In this document: positions 1 to 7,797 of the stretch, piece after piece
Position numbering within the stretch: the first letter of the stretch is position 1
How the letters are laid out: every line of letters begins with the position of its first letter
Assembly (NCBI GenBank): GCA_938014335.1
Contig: CALLRP010000007.1
Span: 1-36,274, forward strand
Direction of reading: 5' to 3'
Origin: an uncultured bacterium
Lineage (GTDB): Bacteria; Hydrogenedentota; Hydrogenedentia; Hydrogenedentales; Hydrogenedentaceae
DNA length: 36,274 bases
Position numbers and translations under genes: made by a program
The notes under the pieces: generated by a model
What the model was told of the DNA's origin: nothing
The model's database searches: none
What the model saw: the letters and a program-made list of their open reading frames with translations, nothing else

Positions 1-141
1 CCAGTTTCTTTTGGGAAAGAGGAGCGTAGAAAACCTCGGAATATGGCTTTGCCGAAGGGGAGTGGGCAAAGAGGGAATCAAACGGTTGTATCGCCCGAAC
101 AGGTCATTCCCCTGGATGATAATGATTTGAAAGAGTTCTAA
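1..141 (+). CDS. C-terminal end of an unidentified protein (possibly a chemotaxis-receptor-like tail)
   Basis: Frame 1 is open from the window edge to a TAA stop at 139-141, giving 46 residues. The peptide is rich in Lys, Arg, Gly and Pro, so probably disordered, and ends in an acidic tail, VIPLDDNDLKEF. Acidic tails ending in aromatic-containing residues after a flexible linker occur in some methyl-accepting chemotaxis proteins, and this one is reminiscent of them. No domain is visible, so the function is a guess. The N-terminal part lies outside the window. Confidence 0.5.
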   Translation, partial: PVSFGKEERRKPRNMALPKGSGQRGNQTVVSPEQVIPLDDNDLKEF

Positions 142-697
142 ACTTTAATTTCTATTGCACAGTAAAAGACGGAGATGTAGTACAAAAATATTTGAGCGAG
201 AACCGTAAAGAAAAACACAGAGAAAAAGATAAAATGATAATCTAAAATAATGAAGATATGATAATTTTTTATATTTGAACTAATGAAAATTAAAGGGGAA
301 TGAATAAGAGGTAGTTTAGTTTTAGTAATGTATAAAAAAGATAATTATTGAGATACAAAAAAACTATTTTTCTATAATGCTTTTTGTGTTTAGTTATCTC
401 TTTCTACACGACTTTAGTTTCATTTTTACAATTCGCAGTAAGGTAAATAAATCAATTAAAACAACGAGAGAGAAAGATAAAGAAAAACAAAAAAGAATTC
501 TCTGCCTCTCAATCTAATTCTTTGTGTTTCTTTTGTTTCATATAGAGAAAAATAAAGCAGATGGATGTACTTTTTATGGAATAAAGTAAATATAAAATTT
601 CAAGGAGCAATTTTAGAAACATGAATAATAGTAAAGTAGATTTTTTTAGTAAGAGCAGGTAGGATATAATATTTTTATTATAAAAGGAATAAGGATT
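142..697. other. AT-rich intergenic region, no gene recognised
   Basis: About 560 bases separate the truncated first gene from the isomerase. Only short, low-complexity reading frames are present, and they look like chance. The region is rich in A and in purine runs such as repeated AAAGAAAAACA. An imperfect purine/pyrimidine inverted repeat lies around 480-499 and 516-534 (AAAGAAAAACAAAAAAGAAT against ATTCTTTGTGTTTCTTT). It could form a hairpin but has no clear T tail. I see no tRNA, riboswitch or small RNA that I can support. Confidence 0.5.
665..670 (+). promoter_or_regulatory. Possible -10 box of the lyxose isomerase gene
   Basis: A perfect TATAAT hexamer lies 27 bases before the ATG at 698. 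No convincing -35 hexamer is seen at the proper spacing, and the surrounding DNA is so AT-rich that chance matches are likely. A purine-rich ribosome binding site (AAAGGAATAAGG) follows, just before the start codon. Confidence 0.3.
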
Positions 698-1234
698 ATG
701 GAGAAGAAGGATAAAGAAAAGTATCGGCAAAAAGCATCTGATATGCTTCGGAAATGTGGAATAGTGATTACCCCCAAAGAGAAAGAACAAATAGAAATAG
801 CCGATTTTGGATTAGGGATGTATGAAAAAATAGGATTAGCAATAGTAGTATATGTAAATACAGACCGCTATTGTGCGAAGGAGTTGATAATGATGCCGTG
901 GATGATATGCCCGGAACATAGACATCCACCTGTGAATAGTAACCCGGGAAAAATGGAAACATTTCGATGTAGATGGGGGAAGGTTTACTTATATACCGAG
1001 GGAGAACCGACCCATAACCCTAAGTCAAGAGTTCCTGAAGAGAAAAGGCATACTTTTACGGTCTGGCATGAGATTGAATTAAATCCTGGGGAACAATATA
1101 CCCTTCTCCCGAATACATTACACTGGTTTCAAGCAGGGGAAGAGGGGGCAATTATATCCGAATTTTCGAGTACAAGTGTAGATGAATGTGATATATTTAC
1201 AGACTTGGAAATAGTGCGTGTAGAGCGAGGATAA
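698..1234 (+). CDS. D-lyxose ketol-isomerase (cupin family)
   Basis: This 178-residue single-domain cupin matches the D-lyxose isomerase family, which interconverts D-lyxose and D-xylulose and also acts on D-mannose/D-fructose. It is probably cytosolic. The metal site is visible as His74 and His76 (CPEHRH), Glu87 (GKMETFRC) and His142 (NTLHWF). Pro-rich and Trp-rich cupin strands lie between them. The length is typical of the small members of the family. The ATG at 698 is preceded by AAAGGAATAAGG, a good ribosome binding site. It stands alone, with promoter-like DNA on both sides. With the sugar-amine isomerase downstream of hydC it hints at use of unusual sugars. A general sugar isomerase of the same fold is the main alternative. 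Confidence 0.85.
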   Translation: MEKKDKEKYRQKASDMLRKCGIVITPKEKEQIEIADFGLGMYEKIGLAIVVYVNTDRYCAKELIMMPWMICPEHRHPPVNSNPGKMETFRCRWGKVYLYTEGEPTHNPKSRVPEEKRHTFTVWHEIELNPGEQYTLLPNTLHWFQAGEEGAIISEFSSTSVDECDIFTDLEIVRVERG

Positions 1235-1237
1235 TTC

Positions 1238-1286
1238 GTTAATCGATTCACAAATTTCGTTAACTTATACAGTTCATATAGTTAAC
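1238..1286. promoter_or_regulatory. Three phased GTTAA repeats, candidate operator of the hydrogenase operon
   Basis: GTTAA occurs at 1238-1242, 1259-1263 and 1281-1285, with spacings of 21 and 22 bp, about two helical turns. The second and third copies extend to GTTAACTT. The same two copies also form an inverted repeat, GTTAACT-N14-AGTTAAC, at 1259-1286. The array ends directly at the -35 box of the hyd promoter, a classic place for a regulator. Which protein binds is unknown. Redox regulators such as Rex use TTGTTAA-like half sites, but the spacing here does not match a Rex site. Confidence 0.45.
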
Positions 1287-1315
1287 TTGATTTTATATTT
1301 TATTTTTGTTATAAT
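1287..1315 (+). promoter_or_regulatory. Sigma-70-type promoter of the hydBAC operon
   Basis: TTGATT at 1287-1292 and a perfect TATAAT at 1310-1315 are separated by 17 bp, the ideal spacing. Transcription would start near 1322, giving a leader of about 54 bases before the hydB ATG at 1376. A GAGAAAG ribosome binding site lies at 1362-1368. Confidence 0.6.
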
Positions 1316-1375
1316 ATTTTCCAATAAACATTGAAATATAAACTATAAAAACAAATTATATGAGAAAGATGTTAT

Positions 1376-3556
1376 ATGAATAATGTAAATGCTAATTATG
1401 AGTTGCTTTTACAGAAAGCCGAGGAATACCGAAATTCTTTGGGCTATGGAGAAAAAATTCGTATTAGAGTAGGTTCAGCGACATGTGAACATGCGGCTGG
1501 TTCGCAAATTGTATATGAGGAATTTCAAAAACATATTCTTTCATCGGGCCGACAAGATATTATATTAGAAAAGACAGGTTGTACAGGCAGATGCAGTTGT
1601 GAACCGATAGTAGGAGTTTTTATTCCAAATAAACTACCGGTGAAATATCAGTTAGTAAAGAGAGAGACAGTTCACAAAATTTTTATGGACCATATTGTGG
1701 GTGGAAAAGTGGTTCCAGAAAATTTATTAGACAAAACGCCTGATTCTTGTAAGTATCATATATTGATGTGTGATGGGACAGGGTGTGGAGGAGCGTTAGA
1801 TAGTGGTTTAAGGTTTCAATTTGAGATGAAGATTGCGGAGTTGGGTTTGAAACCTGAAGAGGTATGGTTAACCCATATAGGTTGTTTGGGATTTTGCACG
1901 ATAATGGACAAGAAAGAACAAACCGTTCAGGTGATGGTTCGACCTGACAATATAATATATAAGATAAAAACAATAAAAGATATTGAGGACATAATAGACA
2001 GTCATTTTAAGAAGGGGAAAGTAGTTCAAAGATTGGTAGCGAAGGAAAAGCCTATAAGTCAGCGTTTTTATAATCTATATGGAGATGTTGCCTTTTTTAA
2101 TAAACAGACACGAATTGCATTGAGAAATGCAGGCGTGGTAAATCCAGAAAGTATATATGATTATCTTCACTATAAGGGCTTTCTTGCTTTAAAGGAAGTA
2201 TTGCAAAAGAATGACCCGGAATGGGTAGTCAAACAGATAACTGAATCGAAATTGAGGGGTAGAGGGGGAGGAGGTTTTCCCACAGGTCAAAAGTGGGCAA
2301 GTGCAAGAAAAACTCAGGAGAAGATACGGTATATTATATGTAATGCGGATGAGGGGGACCCGGGTGCTTTCATGGACCGTAGTATGTTAGAGTCCGACCC
2401 ATTTAGTATTGTAGAAGGTATGATAATCGGCGGTTTTGCAATAGGTGCCCAAAAGGGGTATTTTTATATTCGAGCGGAATATCCACTGGCAGTGGAACGA
2501 ATTAGTCATGCAATAGAGGAGTGCAGAAAACATAATTTATTAGGACAAAATATATTAGGTAGTGATTTTAGTTTTGACCTGGAAATAAGATTGGGTGCAG
2601 GGGCATTTGTTTGCGGTGAAGAGACTGCATTAATTCATTCTATAGAAGGGGAGAGAGGGCAACCGCGTGTTAGACCTCCCTATCCTACGGAGAGTGGACT
2701 ATGGGGCAAGCCTACTGTAATTAACAATGTAGAGACATTTGCGAATGTTCCGCCGATAATTGTATATGGACCGGATTGGTTTGCTCAGGTGGGAACACGA
2801 AATAGTGGGGGGACGAAAGTATTTGCTCTGGCGGGGAAGATTCAAAGGACCGGGCTTGTCGAAGTTCCGATGGGAACCACTTTACGAGACATTGTTTATG
2901 GTATCGGAGGAGGTCCTGCCGGAGGGAGGAAAGCAAAAGCGATACAAACAGGTGGACCTGCGGGAGGATGTATACCGGAGAAATATTTTGATACACCTGT
3001 GGATTTTGATACATTAGGCAAATTAGGTTCTATTATGGGTAGTGGTGGGATGATTGTTTTAGATGAAGATGACTGTATGGTGGATGTGGCTAAATTCTAT
3101 ATGGAATTTTGTCAGGATGAGTCGTGTGGGAAATGCACACCGTGTAGGGAGGGAACAAAAAGAATTTTGGAAACATTAACACGAATTACAGAGGGGAAAG
3201 GAACGGAAGAAGATTTAGCAAAATTAGAACGATTGGCTAAATTGGTCAAAAAATCTTCATTATGTGGTTTAGGCAAAGCGGCACCTAATCCTATATTAAG
3301 TACATTGAATTATTTTAGAGATGAATATGAAGCCCATGTTAGAGATAAGAAATGTCCTGCTCATAAATGTCGTTCCCTTATCCACTATGTGATAGACCCG
3401 GAGAAGTGTGTAGGTTGTACGATGTGTGCAAAAAATTGTCCTGTCCCATGTATAACGGGTGAAAGAAAAGAGGTTCATGTGATCGATACGGCAAGATGTA
3501 TTAAATGCGGTCGTTGTTTTGAAGTATGTAGATTTAAAGCAGTAAAAAAACTTTAA
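1376..3556 (+). CDS. hydB: NAD-linked [FeFe]-hydrogenase subunit HydB (NuoF-like flavoprotein)
   Basis: This 726-residue subunit binds NAD(H) and FMN and passes electrons between them, HydC and HydA in the cytosolic trimeric hydrogenase. Two thioredoxin-like [2Fe-2S] domains come first: residues 24-110 with Cys37, Cys69, Cys73 and Cys75, and residues 125-215 with Cys132, Cys137, Cys170 and Cys174. The NuoF core follows, with GRGGGGFPTG (295-304), NADEGDPGAF (323-332) and GAGAFVCGEETAL (407-419). A [4Fe-4S] site uses CGKCTPC (584-590) and Cys630. The C-terminus holds two ferredoxin clusters (Cys678/681/684/688 and Cys708/711/714/718). Cys660, His663 and Cys665 lie where a metal site might sit. 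Typical HydB is near 600-630 residues with one N-terminal thioredoxin-like domain, so this one carries an extra and partly degenerate copy. It is first in the operon, 26 bases before hydA. Confidence 0.93.
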   Translation: MNNVNANYELLLQKAEEYRNSLGYGEKIRIRVGSATCEHAAGSQIVYEEFQKHILSSGRQDIILEKTGCTGRCSCEPIVGVFIPNKLPVKYQLVKRETVHKIFMDHIVGGKVVPENLLDKTPDSCKYHILMCDGTGCGGALDSGLRFQFEMKIAELGLKPEEVWLTHIGCLGFCTIMDKKEQTVQVMVRPDNIIYKIKTIKDIEDIIDSHFKKGKVVQRLVAKEKPISQRFYNLYGDVAFFNKQTRIALRNAGVVNPESIYDYLHYKGFLALKEVLQKNDPEWVVKQITESKLRGRGGGGFPTGQKWASARKTQEKIRYIICNADEGDPGAFMDRSMLESDPFSIVEGMIIGGFAIGAQKGYFYIRAEYPLAVERISHAIEECRKHNLLGQNILGSDFSFDLEIRLGAGAFVCGEETALIHSIEGERGQPRVRPPYPTESGLWGKPTVINNVETFANVPPIIVYGPDWFAQVGTRNSGGTKVFALAGKIQRTGLVEVPMGTTLRDIVYGIGGGPAGGRKAKAIQTGGPAGGCIPEKYFDTPVDFDTLGKLGSIMGSGGMIVLDEDDCMVDVAKFYMEFCQDESCGKCTPCREGTKRILETLTRITEGKGTEEDLAKLERLAKLVKKSSLCGLGKAAPNPILSTLNYFRDEYEAHVRDKKCPAHKCRSLIHYVIDPEKCVGCTMCAKNCPVPCITGERKEVHVIDTARCIKCGRCFEVCRFKAVKKL

Positions 3557-3582
3557 TTTAAGATAAACCAAGGATTTAATAT

Positions 3583-5361
3583 ATGACTAAAACAAAAACT
3601 ACAGAAGTAAAGATGATACATATTAAAATTGACGATAGAGAATTATCGGTTCCGGAAGGGACAACGGTAATGGAAGCGGCAGAAAAAATAGGTATACAGA
3701 TACCTCGCCTGTGTTATCATCCGGATTTGAGTTTACAGGGTTCCTGTCGTGTTTGTGTTGTTGAAATTAAGGGTTTTGATTCTTATATGACTTCCTGTAG
3801 TACAAAAGTATGGGAAGGAATGGAGATTAAAACGAACAGTCCTGAAATTCGACAGGCGAGACGCGATATAGTAGAATTGCTTTTGGATAATCACCCGCAG
3901 GATTGCCAAACCTGTGAACGAGACGGGAATTGTGAGTTACAGAATTTAGCTTATTCGTTGGGGGTGAGGGAAAGAATCTTTGCGGGGGAACGGAAACATT
4001 TTCCAGAGGATAAAAGGAGTAAATCGGTTGTTCGCGTTCCTGAGAAATGTATTTTATGTGGGCGCTGTGTTCGTGTATGTGCAGAAGTTCAGGGGGTATA
4101 TAATTTAAGTCAGCACGGGAGGGGTTTTTATACTCAGGTGATGCCGTCGCATGGTTCGGCAATGGATGAATCTGTATGTATCCAGTGTGGGCAATGTATT
4201 ATGGTGTGCCCTGTCGCTGCATTTATAGAGCAATCGCACACGGAAAAGGTATGGAATGCCTTAGCTGACCCGAAGAAGCATGTTGTTATTCAGACAGCCC
4301 CTTCTATTCGTGCGGCGATAGGTGAGGGATTTGGAATGGAGCCGGGGACACCTGCAACAGGGAAAATGGTAACAGCATTAAGATTGCTCGGGTTTGATGG
4401 CATTTTTGATACAAATTTTGGGGCGGATTTAACCATAGTAGAAGAAGCAACCGAGTTTTTGAAGAGGATACAGAAGAAAGAGCGACTTCCTTTGTTAACG
4501 AGCTGTTCTCCGGGATGGATTAATTTTTTAGAAAAGTTTTATCCCGAAATGATACCATATGCATCTACCTGCCGGAGTCCTATGAGTATGACTTCGGTAT
4601 TGATAAAGACCTATTACGCAGAAAAAATGAAGATAGACCCGAAGGATATTTATGTTGTGGCAGTAATGCCCTGTGTAGCAAAGAAGTTTGAAGCGGATAG
4701 GGAAGAACATAAGATGCCCGATGGGAAACCCTACACAGATGCGGTTTTAACCACGCGTGAGTTAATCTGGATGATTAAATGTTATGGAATAGACTTGAAG
4801 GATTTACCGGATAGTGAATTTGATAATCCATTGGGTGAGTCGAGTGGAGGTGCGGATATCTTCGGTACGACGGGAGGAGTAATGGAAGCGGCACTGCGAA
4901 TGGCTTGTGAAGTGCTTACGGGATTGCCTCCCGAGAGGATGGAATTTACGGAGGTTCGCGCGGTAGAAGGTTTGAGGGAAACAGAGGTTACATTTGGCAA
5001 TTATAAGCTAAATGTAGCGGTTGCTAATGGTTTAACGAATGCGAAAACGATAATGAATAGAATTATAACAGGTGAAAAGCAATATCATATTGTAGAAATT
5101 ATGGCGTGTCCTGGCGGATGTATAGGGGGGGGAGGACAACCTTATCCGCCGAAAGGGTATCATTTCCTTGACCGGGAATTGTTAGCGAAACGGGCTCAGG
5201 CACTATATACGATTGATAGTTCCAAAAAGGTGCGGAGTTCTAATCATAATCCGTCGATTAAACAGGTTTATAAGGAATTTCTGGGAGCCCCTGGCAGTGA
5301 AAGGGCTCACCAATTATTACATACACACTATCACCCCAGACTACCGAGAGGAATACGATAA
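3583..5361 (+). CDS. hydA: [FeFe]-hydrogenase catalytic subunit HydA
   Basis: This 592-residue protein carries the H-cluster, where protons and H2 are interconverted. From the N-terminus: a [2Fe-2S] ferredoxin domain (Cys44, 55, 58, 72), a His-ligated [4Fe-4S] cluster (His104, Cys108, 111, 117), and two [4Fe-4S] clusters (Cys156/159/162/166 and Cys199/202/205/209). The H domain follows with L1 TSCSPGW (306-312), L2 MPCVAKKFE (362-370), GTTGGVMEAALR (428-439) and L3 EIMACPGGCIGGGGQP (505-520). L1 differs from the usual TSCCPxW, one of the adjacent cysteines being Ser309. The architecture is that of the electron-bifurcating or NAD-dependent trimeric enzymes. The start at 3583 has an AAGGA site upstream. 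A second Met at residue 11 is possible. Its stop overlaps the hydC start by one base (TAATG), so translation is probably coupled. Maturases HydE, HydF and HydG are not in the window. Confidence 0.95.
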   Translation: MTKTKTTEVKMIHIKIDDRELSVPEGTTVMEAAEKIGIQIPRLCYHPDLSLQGSCRVCVVEIKGFDSYMTSCSTKVWEGMEIKTNSPEIRQARRDIVELLLDNHPQDCQTCERDGNCELQNLAYSLGVRERIFAGERKHFPEDKRSKSVVRVPEKCILCGRCVRVCAEVQGVYNLSQHGRGFYTQVMPSHGSAMDESVCIQCGQCIMVCPVAAFIEQSHTEKVWNALADPKKHVVIQTAPSIRAAIGEGFGMEPGTPATGKMVTALRLLGFDGIFDTNFGADLTIVEEATEFLKRIQKKERLPLLTSCSPGWINFLEKFYPEMIPYASTCRSPMSMTSVLIKTYYAEKMKIDPKDIYVVAVMPCVAKKFEADREEHKMPDGKPYTDAVLTTRELIWMIKCYGIDLKDLPDSEFDNPLGESSGGADIFGTTGGVMEAALRMACEVLTGLPPERMEFTEVRAVEGLRETEVTFGNYKLNVAVANGLTNAKTIMNRIITGEKQYHIVEIMACPGGCIGGGGQPYPPKGYHFLDRELLAKRAQALYTIDSSKKVRSSNHNPSIKQVYKEFLGAPGSERAHQLLHTHYHPRLPRGIR

Positions 5362-5915
5362 TGTGCACACATAATAACATTCAAAATACAGATAATTGGA
5401 AAGAGGTGGAAGGGTTTGCTAAAAAGGCACTTCCCGAACATATTGTTGCGTTTATTGAAGAATGCAGACAAGATGCTAATCCAGAAAGCAAATTAATCAA
5501 AGTTCTTCAATTGGTTCAGGAACATTTTGGCTATCTTGGAAGAACACAGATGGACGCCGTTGCTCAGTTATTACAGGTACCGATGGCAAAAGTTTCGGGA
5601 GTCGCAACATTCTATCATTTTTTCCGTCTTGTTCCGCGTGGAAAATACTTAATTCGTGTGTGTCTGGGCACCGCTTGTTATGTTAAAGGGGCGGAGAGAG
5701 TAGTGGATAAGTTCAAGGAAGAGTTAGGTATTCGATTTGGGGAGACAACCAAAGATGGTCTGTTCTCTTTAGAGGGAACGAGGTGCCTTGGTTGTTGCGG
5801 TCTGGCACCGGTTGTCGAGATAAATGAGGAAATATTTGGGCAGGTAACACCGGATAAAATCCCTGCTATTCTTGAGCATTTTACGGAAAAAGAATCTGAG
5901 ATAAAGACTCAGTAA
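5361..5915 (+). CDS. hydC: NAD-linked [FeFe]-hydrogenase subunit HydC (NuoE-like [2Fe-2S] protein)
   Basis: This 184-residue NuoE-family protein is the small electron-transfer subunit of the trimeric hydrogenase, binding one [2Fe-2S] cluster next to HydB. A helical N-terminal half (residues about 25-90, with the family feature VSGVATFYHFF near 78-88) is followed by a thioredoxin-like fold. The cluster ligands are Cys101 and Cys106 (CLGTAC) and Cys142 and Cys146 (CLGCCG). The length is usual for the family. The ATG overlaps the hydA TAA by one base. A NuoE of complex I is excluded by context, because no other Nuo subunit is present and hydA is adjacent. Confidence 0.93.
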   Translation: MCTHNNIQNTDNWKEVEGFAKKALPEHIVAFIEECRQDANPESKLIKVLQLVQEHFGYLGRTQMDAVAQLLQVPMAKVSGVATFYHFFRLVPRGKYLIRVCLGTACYVKGAERVVDKFKEELGIRFGETTKDGLFSLEGTRCLGCCGLAPVVEINEEIFGQVTPDKIPAILEHFTEKESEIKTQ

Positions 5916-5920
5916 ATATT

Positions 5921-6622
5921 ATGGTAGATTTGAAGGTATTTGACACTTATACGGAATTATGTGAAAATGCTTTTGAATATGTAATTTCAGTTTTATACCG
6001 GAAACCCCAAGCGGTAATGTGTGTAGCCACAGGTGAGAGTCCTATTGGGTTGTATCGATTATTTAATCAACAGACCCATGTGTTTCAAGATATAAATGTA
6101 TTAAAATTGGATGAATGGGGAGGTATAAGCCCGAGTGACCCATCTACATGTGAGACATATATAAAGGAAAATATTATTCAGCCGTTAGGATTAACGGAAA
6201 GTCAATTGTTAGGCTTTAAAAGTGATGCGGATGATCCAAATTTGGAGTGTGAGCGTGTTAAAGGATTGATAAAACAGATAGGTGGAATTGATTTGTGCGT
6301 TCTGGGAGTGGGAGAAGATGGGCATGTTGGGCTGAATTTTCCGGAAGAAACTTTAATACCAGAAGCCCATACTGTTCCGGCAAGTTATTTAACACATTCC
6401 ATGCTGGACAAAGCGAAAGAAAAACCAACGCATGGGTACACCCTGGGAATGAAAGAGATTGTTAATTCGAGGAACATAATGTTAATCATAAAAGGGAGCC
6501 GGAAGAAAGAGGCAATGATAAAATTAATGAAGGGGGAGATAACCCCACATTTTCCCGCTTCTTTTTTATTATTATCCGAGAACTTAACGGTATATAGTGA
6601 TAGAGAAGCGTTTGGGGAGTAG
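5921..6622 (+). CDS. Glucosamine/galactosamine-6-phosphate isomerase family protein (AgaI-like)
   Basis: This 233-residue NagB-fold enzyme would deaminate and isomerise a hexosamine 6-phosphate to a ketohexose 6-phosphate plus ammonia. Visible motifs are CVATGESPIGLY (34-45), LDEWGG with Asp64-Glu65, TCETYI (76-81), GIDLCVLGVGEDGHVGLN with Asp133 and His135, and HGYTLGM (171-177). These resemble the E. coli AgaI galactosamine-6-phosphate isomerase more than classical NagB. 6-phosphogluconolactonase has the same fold but usually lacks this DGHxGLN context. It starts 5 bases after the hydC stop with a weak ribosome binding site, so it is probably read from the hydrogenase transcript. Its link to hydrogen metabolism is unclear: fermentation of amino sugars would generate NADH for the hydrogenase. 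Confidence 0.82.
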   Translation: MVDLKVFDTYTELCENAFEYVISVLYRKPQAVMCVATGESPIGLYRLFNQQTHVFQDINVLKLDEWGGISPSDPSTCETYIKENIIQPLGLTESQLLGFKSDADDPNLECERVKGLIKQIGGIDLCVLGVGEDGHVGLNFPEETLIPEAHTVPASYLTHSMLDKAKEKPTHGYTLGMKEIVNSRNIMLIIKGSRKKEAMIKLMKGEITPHFPASFLLLSENLTVYSDREAFGE

Positions 6623-6661
6623 TTGTTTTTTTTGTCTCAAAAAGTTTTGAGGAGAATAATG

Positions 6662-7714
6662 CTAATCGTCAATGTTCCAGCGTTGAATATTTGGTAATTC
6701 TAATATAAGGTCATATCCATAAGCCAGGGAAGGGGTTTGAAAACCTGGTGCAAGGTCTCCGGTTAATACTTTTTTTGCAATAAGTACGCTCGAAGATGCG
6801 GTCAGGTCATATCCGTCAGGAGTTTTCATTCCTGCTCTTTTGTAGATACCTTGTTCGTTCTTTACTTCGCCCCATAATAAGGAGTAGTTTTTTGCTCTTT
6901 CTTCCGGGGAGGGACCTCCTTCGGGGATACGATTTTTTAAGAAGTTTTGTATGGGTTCTGTTCCTATTATATTTTGGGTTAACTTAATACCTTGCATCAT
7001 AAAACTCATCCCTTTTGATACCGCCATGTAAACCTCTATATTGGGAATTTGTGTGGAATAATAGGCTGTGCTTACATCGCCCCAGGGAATGGTTACACAT
7101 AATTTTGTTTCTTCCCCAAAATTTATCTTCATTTTTTTATAGGCAGGTGGAACAGATTTGAGTAATCCGTTTTCTCTTATTTGTCCGCCTTTGCCCATAC
7201 TCTCAACAGCAGTTAACAGGGTGCCATGAGAGGGGCGACCATTGGAGTAAAAAGCGAGGGTAAGATGGGTTGCATCGGGAAGTAAAGATTTAAGATAGGA
7301 GGCAAGACAATCACTGGGGACAACATCGAAGCCACTACCTGGTAATAGCATAACGCCTTTTTCTTTTGCTTCTTTGTCCTTTGTGGCAATCCACTCAAAG
7401 ACATCTATTTCTCCTGTGATGTCGATATAGTGTGTTCTCGATTCGAGGCATGCTAAAACCATATTTTTTGCAGTGTGGATAAAGGGTCCTGCAGAGTGGA
7501 TAACTACCTGGATATTTTCTAAATATTGGGTGATTTCCTCTACATTATCCAGTGGAAAGGCACGGTATTCGGTGTTATATTTTTGAGAAATTCCTTTTAA
7601 TTTTGTTTCGTTCCTACCACCAAGAATAATTGGTAGGTTCTGCTTCAAACATTCTTCAATGATAAGTATGCCTGTATAACCATAGGCGCCATATATTAAA
7701 ATTTTATTTTTCAT
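6662..7714 (-). CDS. Saccharopine dehydrogenase-like NAD(P)-binding protein
   Basis: This 350-residue soluble protein has an N-terminal Rossmann fold with GAYGYTG (residues 9-15), a GGRN segment that fits an NADP-binding second strand, SAGPF (74-78) and GSGFDVVPSD (about 126-135). These features define the saccharopine dehydrogenase-like / trans-acting enoyl reductase group, which acts on diverse carbonyl or enoyl substrates. The substrate cannot be predicted. The second half has the large alpha/beta domain usual in the group. The ATG has a good AGAAAGGAC site 5-6 bases upstream. It faces the agaI-like gene convergently and diverges from the SAM hydroxide adenosyltransferase, with about 80 AT-rich bases between their starts. 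Confidence 0.75.
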   Translation of the reverse strand: MKNKILIYGAYGYTGILIIEECLKQNLPIILGGRNETKLKGISQKYNTEYRAFPLDNVEEITQYLENIQVVIHSAGPFIHTAKNMVLACLESRTHYIDITGEIDVFEWIATKDKEAKEKGVMLLPGSGFDVVPSDCLASYLKSLLPDATHLTLAFYSNGRPSHGTLLTAVESMGKGGQIRENGLLKSVPPAYKKMKINFGEETKLCVTIPWGDVSTAYYSTQIPNIEVYMAVSKGMSFMMQGIKLTQNIIGTEPIQNFLKNRIPEGGPSPEERAKNYSLLWGEVKNEQGIYKRAGMKTPDGYDLTASSSVLIAKKVLTGDLAPGFQTPSLAYGYDLILELPNIQRWNIDD

Positions 7715-7797
7715 ATTTGTCCTTTCTACTTTGTTATATAATAGTTCTACATTAATAATATAAAAAGTTAATATATAAATTCTCTTTGAGACTTAAT

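Noticed and set aside
1251..1290. Rex repressor site upstream of hydB
   Set aside because: The GTTAA half sites are present, but the inverted pair is 14 bases apart, whereas Rex sites have a much shorter spacer.
6626..6651. T8 run plus CTCAAAA/TTTTGAG hairpin as a terminator after the isomerase gene
   Set aside because: On the + strand the T run precedes the hairpin instead of following it, and on the minus strand the hairpin is followed by A residues. The two-base loop is also unfavourable.
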